Assembly (NCBI RefSeq): GCF_002209535.1
Contig: NZ_NJIG01000012.1
Coordinates: 89,434-153,433, forward strand
Direction of reading: 5' to 3'
DNA length: 64,000 nt
Source of the DNA: Achromobacter marplatensis
GTDB lineage: Bacteria > Pseudomonadota > Gammaproteobacteria > Burkholderiales > Burkholderiaceae_B
The notes beneath the pieces are model-generated. The model had not been told where the DNA came from, made no database searches, and saw only the letters and a program-made list of their open reading frames with translations. A program made the translations under genes and the position numbers. Positions 61,246 to 64,000 of this stretch are shown here, one piece after another (position 1 is the first letter of the stretch; every line of letters begins with the position of its first letter).

Positions 61246-62583
61246 GTCTGTCAGTAATTTCGTGTTTAGGGCATAACATACCGCCAAGGAGTATGTATGC
61301 CACGCAAACCCAAGACCCCGCTGGCCGAGTTGCCGAGCATTCCCGCAGATTTACTGAAGTCGTTCGGTGACGGCCCGATGACGGCTGAAGCGATCAATGC
61401 CGCGTCGTTGGCATTTAAGAAGGCGCTGATCGAACGTGCGCTGGGGGGAGAGCTCAATCACCACCTGGGCTATCCCTCTGGGGCGGCTAAGCCCGCAGCG
61501 GCTACTAACCAGCGCAATGGCAAAGGTGCCAAGACCGTCATGACCGAGGACGGCTCGATCCGTATCGAGGTCCCTCGCGATCGAGACGGCAGTTTTGCTC
61601 CGTTACTCATCCCGAAGCACGAACGGCGTTTTACGGGCTTTGATGACAAGATCATTGCCATGTATGCCAGAGGCATGACGGTGCGCGAGATTCAAGGTTT
61701 TTTGCAAGAACAGTACGGCACCGAGGTCTCGCCCGAGTTCATCAGCTCGGTGACCGATGAGGTGATGGCAGAGGTGACCGCCTGGCAAGCCCGTCCGCTC
61801 GAGCCCATGTATCCCGTCGTGTTTTTTGATGCGCTGCGTGTAAAGATCCGCGATAACGGCGTCGTGCGCAACAAGGCCATTTATCTGGCCTTGGGTGTGC
61901 TTCCCGATGGCACACGCGATATCCTGGGACTGTGGATCGAGGGTACCGAAGGCGCCAAGTTCTGGATGCGGGTCTTCAACGACTTAAAGACCCGCGGGGT
62001 CCATGACATCCTGATCGCCGTCACCGACGGCCTCAAAGGGATGCCCGAGGCGCTGGGTGCGGTCTTCCCGGCCACCACGTTGCAGACCTGCATTGTCCAC
62101 CTGATCCGCAATAGCCTGGACTATGCAAGTTGGAAGGATCGCAAGGCACTGGCCGCCGCCATCCGCCCGATCTACACGGCCCCAAGCGCCGAAGCCGCTC
62201 TGGCCGAACTCGAGACATTTGAGCAAGGGCCATGGGGACAGAAATTCCCCGTCGTGACCCGCGCATGGCGCCATGCGTGGGATCGCGTCATACCGTTCTT
62301 TGCGTTTCCACCCGAGGTGCGTAAGGTCATTTACACGACCAATGCCATTGAGAATATTAATGCGCAGCTACGCAAAATCATCAAAACCAGAGGGCACTTC
62401 CCCAGCGACGAGGCCGCTACCAAACTCCTCTGGCTGGCTCTGCGCAATATCACCGCCGATTGGGGCCGTCCGGCCCGTGATTGGAAACAGGCCATGATCC
62501 AGTTTGCTATCCTCTATGAAGATCGCTTCGTCCGTCCTTCCGTTTGATTTTTAACCCGCCTTAAACACGGAATTTCTGACAAC
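61246..62583 (+). mobile_element. IS256-family insertion sequence
   Basis: Left end GTCTGTCAGTAATTTCGTG and right end ACGGAATTTCTGACAAC are inverted repeats (TGTCAG-x-AATT-x-CGTGTTTA). The element holds one intact transposase gene. No 8-9-base target duplication is seen; the two flanks belong to different genes (radC left, phage tail right). Confidence 0.82.
61297..62547 (+). CDS. IS256-family (mutator-type) transposase
   Basis: The 416-residue enzyme has the mutator-type DDE layout: V-F-F-D-A-L-R-V-K-I-R near residue 175 (first Asp), I-A-V-T-D-G-L-K-G-M (second Asp), the C-x2-H motif (Q-T-C-I-V-H-L-I-R) and T-T-N-A-I-E-N-I-N with the final Glu. AGGAG stands before the ATG. The gene is full length and likely active. 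Confidence 0.93.
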   Translation: MPRKPKTPLAELPSIPADLLKSFGDGPMTAEAINAASLAFKKALIERALGGELNHHLGYPSGAAKPAAATNQRNGKGAKTVMTEDGSIRIEVPRDRDGSFAPLLIPKHERRFTGFDDKIIAMYARGMTVREIQGFLQEQYGTEVSPEFISSVTDEVMAEVTAWQARPLEPMYPVVFFDALRVKIRDNGVVRNKAIYLALGVLPDGTRDILGLWIEGTEGAKFWMRVFNDLKTRGVHDILIAVTDGLKGMPEALGAVFPATTLQTCIVHLIRNSLDYASWKDRKALAAAIRPIYTAPSAEAALAELETFEQGPWGQKFPVVTRAWRHAWDRVIPFFAFPPEVRKVIYTTNAIENINAQLRKIIKTRGHFPSDEAATKLLWLALRNITADWGRPARDWKQAMIQFAILYEDRFVRPSV

Positions 62584-63893
62584 CCCGTCGGCCTTGATGC
62601 GTGCCGCGCTCGGCCGGGCAGCATCATCCGTGTAGCAGACCAGCACCTGGCCGGCCGCCGAATTGGTGGCCGGATTCGCTCCGCAACTTCGACCGTAATT
62701 ACCGTCGATGCAGAACTTGGTGTGCGTCCGGGGGACCGCCTAACGGTGAACTTGCCCAGCGGCGTGTCGCAAACGCGGATCATCAGCACGGCAGTAGGGC
62801 AGGGCCTGACCGCCGACATGACCACCTTCACCGTCGATTCCACTGAACTGACGGCCGACATGGTGGGCTTGCCCGGTACGGTGCTGATTCTGACTGTGAG
62901 CGCGCCGTTTACCGAGGTGCCCGAGGCAGAGTGTGTGTGGACGCTTGAGTCGGAAACGCTTTCTGCTCAGCGGTTTCGAGTTCTCAGCATCAAGCGCAAG
63001 GATGGGCTGACCGCTGAAATATCGGCTATTCAGCATGAGCCGGGCAAGTTCGACAATGTGGATTTCGGAACCCGTCTTGATCCGCTGCCCATCACCGTTA
63101 TCCCGCCTGGCGTTCAAGCTCCACCAACGGAGGTCACGATCACGTCTTACCCGGTTGTGGCTCAGGGATACGCCAGTCATACGGCAGTGTTTTCCTGGAA
63201 GCCTGCGGCGAACGCTGTTGCTTATGAGGTGCAGTGGCGTCGGAACAACTCGGAGTGGGTGAATCTCCCTCGCACTGGATCAACCAGCATCGAGGTGCCC
63301 AATGTGTATGCGGGCGCATTCCTTTGCCGCGTGCGGGCGCTGAACGCCATGGACATTGCTTCGATATGGGCCTCATCGACGCAGACGCAACTGGATGGCA
63401 TTCTCGCGCCGCCAGCCACCGTGACGCACCTGGAACCGTCGCAGGGAACTTCAGCGATTGTGTTCGCCATTCAGGTGAAATGGGGCTTTGCTCCGGGGCC
63501 GTCCATCATTGAAAAGACGGAGATTTGGTACAGCAAAACTCCCGACTTTGCCGACGCGATTCCGCTGGGCGAGTATGCATATCCCCAGAACTCCGCTTTG
63601 CTGATGGGGCTGTCCGGTGGTGTACGCCTCTATTTCTGGGCCATCCTGCGCGATAAGAATGGCTTACCTGGTCCAAGGTTCCCGGCTGGCAACGGGGCGA
63701 TGGGGCAGTCCAGCACCGAGCTTGGCGATATCCTGAACTACTTCAACGGAAAGATCGGACAGACGCAATTGGGCCAGGATGTACTTGCCCCGATTCAAAA
63801 GATTCCCGCTCTCGAAACAGGGTTGTCAGAAGAAGTCACCGTGCGGGAAGAGCAACACGACGCGACTGTCGAGTCCATCAGTGTCAGCGCCGA
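62584..63893 (+). pseudogene. Phage tail-tip (J/TipJ-like) protein, internal fragment
   Basis: From the IS256 end one frame runs open for about 436 codons: a strand-rich start (RARPGSIIRVAD, AGRRIGGRIRSATSTVITVD), then fibronectin-like and receptor-binding type segments (PPTEVTITSYPVVAQGY, H-T-A-V-F-S-W-K-P-A-A-N-A-V-A-Y-E-V-Q-W). This is the middle to C-terminal part of the lambda J/TipJ family, which caps the tail and binds the host receptor. The 5' end is lost at IS256 and the 3' end is interrupted by IS21 at about 63894. It is a prophage remnant. Confidence 0.8.
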
Positions 63894-64000
63894 TGTAATA
63901 CTGACCCACCGCGTCGGAGTAAATCTGACCCACCTGGGCAATGATGGCGGCCTTTTGGCCGCCGACAATGTTGACTCAGGAGCAAGCAGTGGAGATCAAG
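63894..64000 (+). mobile_element. IS21-family element, left end only
   Basis: The end TGTAATACTGACCCACC begins at about 63894. The block CTGACCCACC recurs at 63901 and 63925, as the multiple terminal repeats of IS21 elements do. A GGCGGCC-TTTT-GGCCGCC hairpin (63946-63963) stands just before the istA start. The element continues beyond the window. Confidence 0.75.
63968..64000 (+). CDS. istA: IstA transposase, first 11 codons
   Basis: ATG at 63968 opens M-L-T-Q-E-Q-A-V-E-I-K, the normal N-terminus of IS21-family IstA before its helix-turn-helix. The rest is outside the window. Confidence 0.7.
   Translation, partial: MLTQEQAVEIK

Overview
The window comes from a GC-rich beta-proteobacterium, most likely Achromobacter or a related Alcaligenaceae. 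That reading rests on the complete arsenite-oxidase and arsenic-resistance gene set, the tRNA-Pro 3' sequence, GC-rich codon use in the arsenic block, and IS1182/IS3/IS256/IS21 elements. The name is an inference from style and content, not from a database match. Almost all of the window is accessory DNA, made of several islands joined by insertion sequences.

Region 1 (1-20.2 kb) is a defence-type island. From the left it holds a Sel1-repeat protein with a small zinc protein, a decayed IS1182 transposase, an octapeptide-repeat protein, three uncharacterised membrane or small proteins, an Abi-like HEPN fragment, a KAP-family P-loop NTPase next to an ApeA-like HEPN protein, an HNH endonuclease split by a frameshift at an A7 run, IS3 debris, a Kiwa-type gene pair (kwaA-kwaB), and a restriction endonuclease / C5 methyltransferase / Vsr cluster. 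It ends at a P4-type tyrosine integrase beside a copy of the 3' end of a tRNA-Pro gene (20147-20192). That copy should be one attachment junction; the intact tRNA should lie to the left, outside the window.

Region 2 (20.2-28.9 kb) starts with a second set of integrase-like arm repeats and about 2.1 kb without a convincing gene. It then carries a 976-residue SF2 helicase, a pair made of an unknown protein and an XRE-ImmA/IrrE regulator-protease, and a 140-bp MITE whose ends match the IS1182 element at 55.8 kb.

Region 3 (28.9-55.7 kb) is an arsenic and phosphate island: a PhoX-type phosphatase, ArsR, then aioB-aioA-cytochrome c-moaA (leftward, behind a clear sigma-54 promoter) facing aioX-aioS-aioR (rightward). 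AioX senses arsenite outside the membrane, AioS/AioR relays the signal, and AioR as a sigma-54 activator should turn on aioBA. Next come a MarR regulator, a flavoprotein, a Usp protein, a leftward operon (arsR, ArsO-like flavoenzyme, arsC, MFS exporter, arsH), and a rightward run of arsR, pstSCAB, arsR, thioredoxin-type arsC, arsD, arsA and arsB. Oxidation of As(III) to As(V), reduction of intracellular As(V), As(III) extrusion and phosphate uptake in competition with arsenate are therefore encoded side by side. Pho-box-like sequences near the arsR and pst genes suggest joint phosphate control.

Region 4 (55.8-64.0 kb) is a mosaic: an intact IS1182 element, a MocR-type fragment, a two-gene CBASS (CD-NTase with AGS-C domain plus TM-SAVED effector), a radC gene cut by an IS256 element, a phage tail-tip (J-like) gene fragment on the other side of that element, and the start of an IS21 element that runs off the right edge.
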